64,000 nt of DNA from Oscillibacter valericigenes (GTDB taxonomy: Bacteria; Bacillota; Clostridia; Oscillospirales; Oscillospiraceae): the NCBI RefSeq assembly GCF_021531315.1, contig NZ_JAFBIQ010000003.1, forward strand, positions 141,069 to 205,068, in the 5' to 3' direction. A model generated the notes under the pieces. The model saw only the letters and a list, made by a program, of their open reading frames with translations, was not told the DNA's origin and made no database searches. Position numbers and translations under genes: made by a program. Of this stretch, positions 1 to 8,661 are shown piece after piece; position 1 is the stretch's first letter; each line of letters begins with the position of its first letter.

Positions 1-10
1 CGCCTCCTTT

Positions 11-65
11 TATCGATATTCGATATTCTTGAGCGCAGTATACTATCGAATATCGATATTGTCAA
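11..65 (-). promoter_or_regulatory. Promoter with paired inverted operators for a gene beyond the left edge
   Basis: On the minus strand a -35 TTGACA (60-65) and -10 TATACT (37-42) are separated by 17 bases, followed by an AGGAGG ribosome binding site at 2-7, so a gene starts just left of the window. The core ATCGAATATCGATA occurs at 45-58, inside the promoter spacer, and again inverted at 11-24, downstream of the -10. The two copies are centred about 34 bp apart. This is the arrangement of a repressor-operated promoter. The repressor is not identifiable here. Confidence 0.7.
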
Positions 66-122
66 GCAAAAAATCGAAAAAAGAAAGAGGCGGACATTTT
101 GCCTGCCTCTTTCCTCTTCTTT

Positions 123-1562
123 TCACTTAGACTGCCGCAGCCCTCTGCGGTCGTGCTCAGCGTAGTAGGCGCGCTTGCTCTCAAGCATCTTCTCGTCCGC
201 CTCGCGGACAAGCTCTCTCAGTCCGACCACCGACTCATGCGCGGCAATGCCGTAAGAGATGCTGTATCCCTGCGCGGTGATGCTCGCGGAAGCCGAGCGC
301 ATACGGTCCTCGCAGGTCTGCCCCTCCGTCGGGGCGGGGAATACGACAAACTCGTCTCCGCCGATGCGGTAAAGGGAGCCCTTCGGAAACTGCTCCATCA
401 GGCTCTCCGCGACGGCGCGCAGCATCAGGTCTCCCGCCTCATGCCCGCGCTCGTTGTTGAGCTCATGCAGACCGTTTGCGTCGATGTAAACGCAGATAGC
501 AGGCGAGATCGTGTGCTGCTCGCTCTTGTGCAAAAGCTCTCCGTAGGCGATCTGGTTCAGAAGCCCCGTGCCCTGATCCATTGTGCTCATGCGATAGACG
601 CTGCGCCGCGCCGAGATCAGATACCAGGAGACATAGGCAAGATAGCACAGCAGGATCACGCTGACCACCGTGACCATTTTGTAAAGCTCCTTTACGATGC
701 CTCTCGTTCCCGCCAGAGCGACCTCCTCGGTCACGCCGAGGGTGATGCTCCAGTTGTTGATGCCCACAGGCTCATAGTTCGCGTACAGAATTTTCCCCGT
801 AGACTGGGAGACGAAGGCCATGTCTCCGCTCTCACCGTCGCGTATGCCCTCCACGGCTTGCTCAAAGCCCTTTCCCTTGAGCCACTTGCGGCCGCCCAGC
901 TCGCTTATGTTGCTGAGCTTGTTGTGCCATGTGTCCAGCAGAATGTCGCCGGTATTTCCGTCAACAATGAGCACAAAGGCCCTGCCGTCGTAAGCGTCCG
1001 TCTTGTATGCGCGGGAGACCGCCTGCAGCGGAACCACGCCGTAGAGCATGGCGACGACCTCGCCGTCCCGCACGACCGGCACGGCGTTGCACATCATGTA
1101 TTCTCCGGGGTCGAAAAAGCTCTCGACACGGTCTGAAATGTAGGCGCCCCTGTTCGCTTCGGATTCGAAATCCATCAAGGCAGAAACATTGTGCCATGTG
1201 CCGTTTCGGCGGAGCATCATTCCGTCCGGCATAAGCAGCTGCAAATCTTCGATAAAGGTCTTGTCCAGATTGAAGGAGTTCATGATCTCCGGCACGATGG
1301 GATTGCGGTAGTTGTTCAAATCCTGGTTAGCGAGCAGGTTCGCCATGGAGGTGAGAATGACCCCATCCGTTTGAATTGTGTTGGCAATATCCGCAGCCAG
1401 ACGCTTTGTTTCGCTCGTCAGCCGGACGAAGGAGCGCTTCGTGGCCTCATCCCCCGCTCGCTTCGCGCAGGCAAAGACCGTATATGTTAAGGCGATCGAC
1501 GCCAAGAGAGTGACCACCAGGAATATGCGAAAACGCAGTTGCCCCTTTGCTTTAATTCTCAT
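123..1562 (-). CDS. Membrane-anchored GGDEF protein, probable diguanylate cyclase
   Basis: This 479-residue protein should make cyclic di-GMP from two GTP at the membrane. Residues 12-32 and about 297-317 are hydrophobic membrane segments. Between them lies an extracellular region of about 260 residues that resembles a double Cache sensor. The C-terminal cyclase domain has an intact GGDEF signature at 401-405 and the DANGL motif at 361-365, which binds metal and guanine. The RxxD inhibitory site expected just before the signature is absent (FPKG is there instead), so product inhibition through that site is unlikely. The start is supported by an AGAGGGA box. It is monocistronic. The sensed ligand is unknown. 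Confidence 0.9.
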   Translation of the reverse strand: MRIKAKGQLRFRIFLVVTLLASIALTYTVFACAKRAGDEATKRSFVRLTSETKRLAADIANTIQTDGVILTSMANLLANQDLNNYRNPIVPEIMNSFNLDKTFIEDLQLLMPDGMMLRRNGTWHNVSALMDFESEANRGAYISDRVESFFDPGEYMMCNAVPVVRDGEVVAMLYGVVPLQAVSRAYKTDAYDGRAFVLIVDGNTGDILLDTWHNKLSNISELGGRKWLKGKGFEQAVEGIRDGESGDMAFVSQSTGKILYANYEPVGINNWSITLGVTEEVALAGTRGIVKELYKMVTVVSVILLCYLAYVSWYLISARRSVYRMSTMDQGTGLLNQIAYGELLHKSEQHTISPAICVYIDANGLHELNNERGHEAGDLMLRAVAESLMEQFPKGSLYRIGGDEFVVFPAPTEGQTCEDRMRSASASITAQGYSISYGIAAHESVVGLRELVREADEKMLESKRAYYAEHDRRGLRQSK

Positions 1563-1841
1563 TTATCTTCCCTCTTAATGCTGCGCCGGCTCGCGCAGAT
1601 AGTGCGCACCCTCCGCCTTGCGGAACACGCAAAAACCGGCGAGTGCGGTAAAGCCCGCACCCGCTTGGAGGTTTTACTCTGCGGCGCCGCTTTTCAGCGG
1701 CTTTGCTGATATTTTCTCTATTATATCGAAATACGCCGTGGAAGTAAAGAGCTTTTTCCGAAAGGTTTCCAGAAGATCTGTATTTCCGGCGATTTTTGAG
1801 GAAAAAAGCAACGAAGAAGGGACGAGCGGAAGCGGCGCCGG

Positions 1842-1890
1842 ATAAAAAGCACAATGCCGAGGGGCCACGCCGTGCGCGGGACCCTCGGCA
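1842..1890 (-). terminator. Terminator of ohyA, in a 365-base intergenic stretch
   Basis: A stem pairing TGCCGAGGG (1855-1863) with CCCTCGGCA (1882-1890) is followed on the minus strand by a short T-run near 1842-1846. It lies directly downstream of the oleate hydratase stop codon. The rest of 1563-1927 is AT-richer non-coding sequence upstream of the GGDEF gene. No riboswitch or small gene was recognised in it. Confidence 0.75.
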
Positions 1891-1927
1891 CTGATAAGAG
1901 ACTTTGGTTTGATTTTTGTGCGATCGA

Positions 1928-3703
1928 TTAGATAATGCCATGCTCTTTGAGGAGCTTTTCGATGTCGGTGCCCTCGATCTTGGCGAGCGCCTTCTTGAGC
2001 GCCATGCGTTCCATCAGGCTCAGGTCCATGTCGATGGGCTTCTTGCCGTCGCGCAGCTTGACGGTCGCGTCGAGCAGGTCGCGCACATCATACACGCTGC
2101 CCCAGACCTCGGGCACGCCGCGGTCGACATTCAGCAGGGTGTAGACGGCCTCCATGCCCGTGCGCATGGAATACTCGGTGGTGAAGATGGTGTCGCGCGG
2201 GGTCTCGGCAAACTGGCCGAGGAAGGCGAAGTTCACACTTCCGTCGGGCACGACCTTCGGACGGTCGCCATAGGCGCGCGGCATGAAGAAGGCGTCGATA
2301 TAGGGCATCATGACGGGCACGGTGTTGGCGCTGTTTTCCGCCATGTCCTCGATCTGCTCGACGGGTACGCCGAGGTGGTAGAGCCACTCCATGCAGATCT
2401 CCTTGCCGGTGCACGCGCGCATGGGCTTCTTGACAAAGTCGCCGGGCTTGTCGGTAAAGAGGGAGTAGACCCACACGAGGCAGTGGTCCTTGGGCTGAGA
2501 GCGGAACTGCGGCTGGCGGTTGATGGTCCAGCTCATCAGCCACGAGGAGTCCTTCACGGTCACGATGCCGCCGGTGACGACCTTGCCGGAGAAGGGGTCG
2601 CGCTTGCAGATATTCTTGATATAGGGGATGATGCGCTGGTCGAGCGTTTCCACGGTGGCGCTCATCCAGTTGGTCTGCTCGGGGTCGCAGCAGAATTTGT
2701 CGGGGTGGCCGAAGGCGGGGTCCTGCGCGGCGATCTTGCGCCACATATCCCAGCCGCCACCCTCCTTGAGCTCGGTGTTGTAGGGCGCGGGGGTATTCTG
2801 GCTGCCCATGGCGGAGTTTTCCACGCAGCCGCCGTTGGTGATGAACACGAGGTCGTTCTCGGTGAGGTCGATGGCGCTCGCCGCGCCGTTCTCAAGGATG
2901 TCGATGCGCTTGGCGAGCTTGCGGTTGGGCTTGCAGTCGAATTCCACATTCGTCACCTGTACGCCGAAGTGGAACTGCACGCCGAAGCCCTCAAGGTACT
3001 TGACCATGGGCAGGATCATGGACTCATACTGGTTGTACTTCGTGAAGCGCAGGGCGGTGAAGTCGGGCAGCCCGCCGATGTGGTGGATATAGCGCTGGAT
3101 ATAGAGCTTCATCTCCAGCGCGCTGTGCCAGTTTTCAAAGGCAAACATCGTGCGCCAGTAAAGCCAGAAGTTGGACTTGAACACCTCGTCGTCAAAGAAG
3201 TCGGTGATGCGCTTATCCTGTAAGTCCTCATTGGGGGTGAAGAAGAGCTTCATGATCTCCATTGCGCCCTTGTCGGAGATGTCGAACTTGCCATCGGTGT
3301 GCGCGTCCTCGCCGCGGTTGACGGTCGCGCGGCAGAGGGAGTAGTTGGGGTCTGCCTTGTTGAGCCAGTAATACTCATCGAGTACGCTCACACCCTCGGT
3401 CTCGATGGAGGGGATGGAGTGGAACAGGTCCCACATGACCTCGAAATGGTTGTCCATCTCGCGGCCGCCGCGCATGACATAGCCGATGTTCTCAAACTTC
3501 CAGCCGTCGCAGGCGCCGCCTGCGGTGGGGCCTTTTTCAAGGATGTGCACGCGCTCGCCCTTCATCTGCCCGTCGCGGACGAGATAGCACGCGGCGGTCA
3601 GCGCCGCAAGGCCGCTGCCGACGATGTAGGCGGATTTGCTGTCCACGCCCTCGGGCTTTTTCGGACGGGCAAAGGCTTCGTAGTTACCGCTGGAATAATA
3701 CAT
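1928..3703 (-). CDS. ohyA: Oleate hydratase (MCRA family)
   Basis: A 591-residue FAD-dependent fatty acid hydratase that adds water to the cis-9 double bond of oleate to give 10-hydroxystearate. The length fits the family. The dinucleotide-binding motif GSGLAAL is at 29-35 and the family signature RGGREM at 78-83 carries the acidic catalytic residue E82. The start has a good AAGGAGG box nine bases upstream. In gut bacteria the enzyme detoxifies unsaturated host or dietary fatty acids. The TetR gene just upstream in the same direction is the likely regulator, although a terminator separates the two. The call is based on strong motif and full-length agreement. Confidence 0.93.
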   Translation of the reverse strand: MYYSSGNYEAFARPKKPEGVDSKSAYIVGSGLAALTAACYLVRDGQMKGERVHILEKGPTAGGACDGWKFENIGYVMRGGREMDNHFEVMWDLFHSIPSIETEGVSVLDEYYWLNKADPNYSLCRATVNRGEDAHTDGKFDISDKGAMEIMKLFFTPNEDLQDKRITDFFDDEVFKSNFWLYWRTMFAFENWHSALEMKLYIQRYIHHIGGLPDFTALRFTKYNQYESMILPMVKYLEGFGVQFHFGVQVTNVEFDCKPNRKLAKRIDILENGAASAIDLTENDLVFITNGGCVENSAMGSQNTPAPYNTELKEGGGWDMWRKIAAQDPAFGHPDKFCCDPEQTNWMSATVETLDQRIIPYIKNICKRDPFSGKVVTGGIVTVKDSSWLMSWTINRQPQFRSQPKDHCLVWVYSLFTDKPGDFVKKPMRACTGKEICMEWLYHLGVPVEQIEDMAENSANTVPVMMPYIDAFFMPRAYGDRPKVVPDGSVNFAFLGQFAETPRDTIFTTEYSMRTGMEAVYTLLNVDRGVPEVWGSVYDVRDLLDATVKLRDGKKPIDMDLSLMERMALKKALAKIEGTDIEKLLKEHGII

Positions 3704-3790
3704 AAAATGACCTCCTTGTAAGCTGTTTGCTTATGTTTTCCTTTTGATGGAGAAAGCATACTGCGGTTTCGAAAAAAAAACAATCAGCAG

Positions 3791-3824
3791 AAAAAGCCCC
3801 GTGATAAAAAACTTATCACGGGGC
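3791..3824 (-). terminator. Terminator of the TetR gene
   Basis: GCCCCGTGATA (3796-3806) pairs with its complement ending at 3824, and a T5 run follows on the minus strand at 3791-3795. It separates the upstream TetR gene from ohyA. Confidence 0.85.
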
Positions 3825-3845
3825 GCAAAGCTGTATAAAATTTTA

Positions 3846-4430
3846 TCATTCCGCCTGCTTTGATAAAATCGGTTTGTCCGTCCGCAGCCGCTCGAGCGCG
3901 GCGGAAACGCTGCCGTGGATGACCTGCTCGAGCCGCTCCACCATGAGCGCGGGGTCGCCCTTCATGTCGCTTTTGATCCAGTCGAGCATGAGGCCGACGA
4001 ACATATATTTATAAAGCGTGGCGATAAATTCCTTATCCTCCTGCCGCACGCTCATATCCTGTGAGCGCTCCTCGACCACACCCTCGAGCAGGTCGTAGGT
4101 GATGCGGTAGAGGTAGCCCTCCACCTGCTCGCGGCTGACGGAGCGATAGACATTGAGGATAAAGGGCTTGTTGTCCAGTACCGCCTCGAAAATCTGCAAA
4201 AGGCCCTGCTGCCAGGTCTCGTAGGTCTTATTGCCCGCGAGCGCCTTGGCCGCATCCTCCTCGCAGCTCCACTCGACGAGGTCGTAAATGTCCTTGAAGT
4301 GGTAGTAGAAGGTCATGCGGTTGATGCCGCAGTCCTCGGCAATGTCGTTGATGGTGATCTTGTTCAGCGGCTTTTGCAGCAGCAGATGCTTGAGCGACGC
4401 CTCCAGCGCCCGCTTTGTGACCTGTGACAT
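3846..4430 (-). CDS. TetR/AcrR-family regulator, DhaS-like
   Basis: A 194-residue TetR-type DNA-binding protein. The N-terminal helix-turn-helix spans about 25-47 with the typical MTFYYHFKDIYDL recognition helix. The C-terminal part resembles the group that includes the dihydroxyacetone kinase activator DhaS. The gene lies 142 bases upstream of ohyA in the same orientation, so control of the fatty acid hydratase is plausible but inferred. Its own promoter overlaps a 10-bp inverted repeat, which suggests autoregulation. The second TetR gene in this window (7979-8542) is of the same broad type. Confidence 0.88.
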   Translation of the reverse strand: MSQVTKRALEASLKHLLLQKPLNKITINDIAEDCGINRMTFYYHFKDIYDLVEWSCEEDAAKALAGNKTYETWQQGLLQIFEAVLDNKPFILNVYRSVSREQVEGYLYRITYDLLEGVVEERSQDMSVRQEDKEFIATLYKYMFVGLMLDWIKSDMKGDPALMVERLEQVIHGSVSAALERLRTDKPILSKQAE

Positions 4431-4437
4431 GGCGCGA

Positions 4438-4492
4438 CCTCCCTTATCAGACGGTTTGTGTCTATTATAAGGGAGGCCGCAAATTTTTGCAA
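4438..4492 (-). promoter_or_regulatory. Promoter and candidate operator of the TetR gene
   Basis: On the minus strand TTGCAA (4487-4492) and TATAAT (4464-4469) are 17 bases apart. The inverted repeat CCTCCCTTAT (4438-4447) and ATAAGGGAGG (4467-4476) brackets the transcription start region, and one arm contains the ribosome binding site. This fits an autorepression operator. Confidence 0.65.
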
Positions 4493-4493
4493 G

Positions 4494-5242
4494 TCAGATG
4501 TGCCCGGCCGTCGCGCGCAGACCCCGGGGCTCCTGCAAGGAAGGCTTTCTTTCCGCGCTGTCCGCCGCAATGTGCTGCAGCATCTCCATGCGCGCGTCGA
4601 GCTGTGCGCTCAGCTCCGCGCACTCATACAGCTCACGGTTGACGAAGTCGATCTCCGGCAGGTCCTTTTTATAGCGGATCTTATGCTCAAGGCTCGCCCA
4701 CCAGTCCATCGAGATCGTGCGGAACTGCACCTCGACCTTCATCATGCGCTTTTGGTCGTGCAGGAAGATCGGCGTTTCGACGATCAGATGCAGGCTGCGG
4801 TATCCGTTGGGCTTTGGCTCGGCGATGTAGTCCTTGCGCCGAAGGAGCGTGATGTCGTCTTGCTTTAAAAAGGCGTCGGAGAGACGGTAGATGTCCGAAG
4901 GAAAGGCGCAGATCACGCGCACGCCCGCAATGTCGTTCAGGTTTTCCTCGATGCTCTCCACCGTCAGCGGATAGCCGCGCCGCTGAAGCTTTTCCATGAT
5001 GCTCTCGGGAGACTTGAGCCGCGTTTTGATGCTCTCGATGGGGTTGCGGTCATACTGGAGCGAAAGCTCCTCGTTGAGCACATTGAATTTGGTCTCAACC
5101 TCCATCATCGCGCAGCGGTAGTAGCTCATCAGCTCGCGGTAGGGCTGGGCATAGGTCTGCACGAGCGCGCGGATGTCCTTGTGCGGCAGCCGCGAGCGCA
5201 GGAACCTCTCCAGATTGGTGAGGTCGGAATAGGCCCTGAGCA

Positions 5243-5246
<4 letters not shown>
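4494..5246 (-). CDS. relQ: Small alarmone synthetase, RelA/SpoT synthetase domain
   Basis: A 250-residue GTP pyrophosphokinase that makes (p)ppGpp from ATP and GTP or GDP. It has only the synthetase domain. The conserved motifs are [31 protein letters not shown] and [19 protein letters not shown]. It lacks the HD hydrolase, TGS and ACT domains of long Rel proteins, so it belongs to the RelQ/YjbM-type small synthetases. The ATG start at 5246 overlaps the metK stop codon as ATGA, which indicates translational coupling. A longer reading frame extends upstream into metK but has no separate ribosome binding site. It is the last gene of a radical SAM-metK-relQ unit. Confidence 0.9.
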
Positions 5247-6394
<1,148 letters not shown>

Positions 6395-6416
6395 GGTAGA
6401 TCCCTCCCAATATGTT

Positions 6417-7766
6417 TCAGTGGTCTGCTTTGCCGCTTTCCCGCCAGAGCCGGTCGGCGACCGGCGCCCATTTTGCCGCCTTCTCTTCACACTTGCCGCA
6501 GTAGTCGCGGGCGCTTTCGGGCGCCACGACCTCTGTCGAGTGTGCGCCGGAGAGTTCGACCATCTCGGTGAGCCTGCCGGGGTTATCGAGCACAGGGCAG
6601 GGGCGCAGCGGATTGGCGTTGAAGGGCTGGTTGTTGTGGTAGGCCATGAACAGCGGCTTGCGGAAGGCGTCGAGCAGGCGGTCGGTGCGGATGTTGGAGT
6701 CTGCGTAGTGCATGAAGGCGCAGGGCTCGATGTCGCCGCTGGCGTTGATGTGCAGATAGCAGCGCCCGCCCGCGATGCAGCCGCCGATGTAGTCGCCGTC
6801 GTTCCAAAAGTCGATGGTAAAGAGCGGCTTGGTCTTGCGGAATTTGCGGATTTGGCGGTACATATACTCGCGCTGCTCCGCCGTCGCCATCAGCTCGGGT
6901 ACGGCGTCCTTACCGGTGGGCATATAGGTGAAGAACCAGCAGAATTTCGCGCCCCAGTTGATCATCGCGTCGAAATACGACTCACTGCCGATGAATTCTG
7001 CGCTCTTGCTCGTGTAGCAGCAGGAGATGCCGAAGGGCAGCTTCTTGCGTTTGAGGATCGACATGGCTTGCAGCACCTTTTGATAGGTACCCTTGCCGCG
7101 GCGGAAGTCGGTGTCCCTTTGGAATCCTTCTACGCTGATGGCGGGCACAAAGTTGCCCACGCGCAGCAGTTCGTCGGCGAACGCCTCGTCGATGAGCGTG
7201 CCGTTCGTAAAGGCGAGGAACATACATTCGGGGTGCATTTCACAAAGCCTGATGAGGTCCGCCTTGCGCATGGTCGGCTCGCCGCCGGAATAGAGATAGA
7301 CATGGCAGCCGAATTCCTCGCCCTGACGGATGATGCCGTCCAGCTCTTCGAGCGAGAGGCTCAGACTGTGTCCGTATTCCGCCGCCCAGCAGCCGGTACA
7401 GCGCAGATTGCAGGCGCTCGTCGGGTCCATTAAAATTGCCCATGGAATGTTGCAGCCGTACTTTTTCTCACATTCGTGGCGCTTGGCGTTGCCAAGCAGT
7501 GTCGCGTTGACGGCCAGCGACTCAAAGAGATGGCGCCGCACGCCGGGGTCTACATCATTCCACAGGCTGAGGATGAATTTGCGCCAGTTGCTGTCGGGAT
7601 CGTTGAAATTGTCGCGGACATGTGCCGCCATGCCGACCGCCGCGCGCGCATCATCGAGGTCGATGTATTTGTCGATGAGCCTGGGGATATTCTGCTCGGG
7701 GTCCTTGTCCACAAAGTCGTAGGCGCGCATTGCCGCCGCGCGCTTGATCGCATCCAAAGCTGCCAT
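6417..7766 (-). CDS. Radical SAM protein with extra C-terminal cysteines, function unknown
   Basis: A 449-residue radical SAM enzyme. The cluster-binding motif is C119-x3-C123-x2-C126 (CNLRCTGCW), and GGEP at 161-164 contacts SAM. About 110 residues precede the radical SAM core. The C-terminal third has several more cysteines ([18 protein letters not shown]), like SPASM-type proteins that hold auxiliary iron-sulphur clusters. No RiPP precursor, ligase or export gene lies nearby, so peptide maturation is not supported by context. It begins a unit with metK and relQ and is divergent from a TetR gene that is a likely regulator. The substrate is unknown. Confidence 0.88.
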   Translation of the reverse strand: MAALDAIKRAAAMRAYDFVDKDPEQNIPRLIDKYIDLDDARAAVGMAAHVRDNFNDPDSNWRKFILSLWNDVDPGVRRHLFESLAVNATLLGNAKRHECEKKYGCNIPWAILMDPTSACNLRCTGCWAAEYGHSLSLSLEELDGIIRQGEEFGCHVYLYSGGEPTMRKADLIRLCEMHPECMFLAFTNGTLIDEAFADELLRVGNFVPAISVEGFQRDTDFRRGKGTYQKVLQAMSILKRKKLPFGISCCYTSKSAEFIGSESYFDAMINWGAKFCWFFTYMPTGKDAVPELMATAEQREYMYRQIRKFRKTKPLFTIDFWNDGDYIGGCIAGGRCYLHINASGDIEPCAFMHYADSNIRTDRLLDAFRKPLFMAYHNNQPFNANPLRPCPVLDNPGRLTEMVELSGAHSTEVVAPESARDYCGKCEEKAAKWAPVADRLWRESGKADH

Positions 7767-7867
7767 AAGGAGACCTCCTCATTCATTTTACAGCTTCACT
7801 ATAAGAAGAAAACTGCGTTTTTCCTATCCTCATAATGCCGAGACTGCACAAATTTTGTCATTTTTCG

Positions 7868-7882
7868 AAATTTGCGCAATTT
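7868..7882. promoter_or_regulatory. Candidate operator between divergent radical SAM and TetR genes
   Basis: The near-palindrome AAATTTGCGCAATTT sits in the 212-base divergent intergenic region 7767-7978. It is of the size and symmetry of TetR-family sites and is the clearest dyad there. Assignment to the adjacent TetR protein is inferred. Confidence 0.35.
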
Positions 7883-7978
7883 ATCGCAGTACAGTAAAGA
7901 TTTCGTTAAGATGCCTTGACTTTATGGCGCGTTTCCCGTAAAATAAAGAAAACCGCAACAGGAAAGAGAGGTCCGCTT

Positions 7979-8542
7979 ATGGCAACCCATACGCAAAAGG
8001 CGATCCGCGAGAGCTTTTTGGAGCTTTTGAGCGAGCGTCCCTTTGATAAGATCACGGTGCGCGACATCACCGAGCGGAGCGAGGTTTCCCGCAACACCTT
8101 CTACTATTACTATCAGGACATCTATGCGCTGGCGGAGGACGTTTTTGAAACCGAGATCGAAACAGTCTCGACCAAGGTCAAGAAATACGACTCATGGCAG
8201 AGAGCGTTTCTCGATGCAACGGAGTTTGTCGCTGCCAACCGCAAGGCGATCTTCCACATCTACGAATCCTCCCACCGCAACCTGCTTGAGCGCTATTACC
8301 GCAAAACGATCCTCAGCGCCATGCTCTCGTACGTGCACGGCGAGGCGGAGGGGCTTGATGTGCCGGAGCGCAAGGTGGTTGCGCTGGCGCGGTTTTACGC
8401 CGCAGCGCTCACCGGACTGGGCGTGGACTGGCTCGGCGAGGGCATGAAGGGCGAGCCGGAGGCGTTTCTGGACGATCTGAGCGATATGCTCGACGGCAAC
8501 GTGCGTCAGGCGCTGGAGCGCGCAGCCGCGGAAACAAAATAA
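7979..8542 (+). CDS. TetR/AcrR-family regulator
   Basis: A 187-residue regulator with an N-terminal TetR helix-turn-helix (ITVRDITERSEVSRNTFYYY). The C-terminal ligand domain resembles that of the TetR protein at 3846-4430. The start at 7979 follows a GGAAAGAGAGG box. A longer frame beginning at 7916 lacks a site. The gene is divergent from the radical SAM-metK-relQ unit, the usual position for a local repressor. The inducer is unknown. Confidence 0.88.
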   Translation: MATHTQKAIRESFLELLSERPFDKITVRDITERSEVSRNTFYYYYQDIYALAEDVFETEIETVSTKVKKYDSWQRAFLDATEFVAANRKAIFHIYESSHRNLLERYYRKTILSAMLSYVHGEAEGLDVPERKVVALARFYAAALTGLGVDWLGEGMKGEPEAFLDDLSDMLDGNVRQALERAAAETK

Positions 8543-8557
8543 AACGGCAGACAAAAG

Positions 8558-8590
8558 GACCGCCGCACGGTTTGATACCGTGCGGCGGTC
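8558..8590. terminator. Bidirectional terminator between the TetR gene and mfd
   Basis: GACCGCCGCACGGT pairs almost perfectly with ACCGTGCGGCGGTC around a short loop. A T-rich stretch follows on the minus strand, so it best fits the end of the mfd transcript. It also closes the convergent TetR gene. Confidence 0.75.
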
Positions 8591-8661
8591 TCAGCTTGCA
8601 GTTTTGTCTCCGGGGCGGACGCTTTGTGAAGGAGAAGGGGCTGTGCGGCGCGGCGGTCTGC

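Noticed and set aside
1563..1700. Cyclic di-GMP riboswitch upstream of the GGDEF gene
   Set aside because: The conserved GEMM sequences are not present.
6395..6416. SAM riboswitch ahead of metK
   Set aside because: The gap is only 22 bases, and the 7767-7978 region upstream of the unit shows no SAM aptamer features.
6417..7766. RiPP-maturation system built on the radical SAM enzyme
   Set aside because: No precursor peptide, transporter or peptidase gene is nearby, and its neighbours are metK and relQ.
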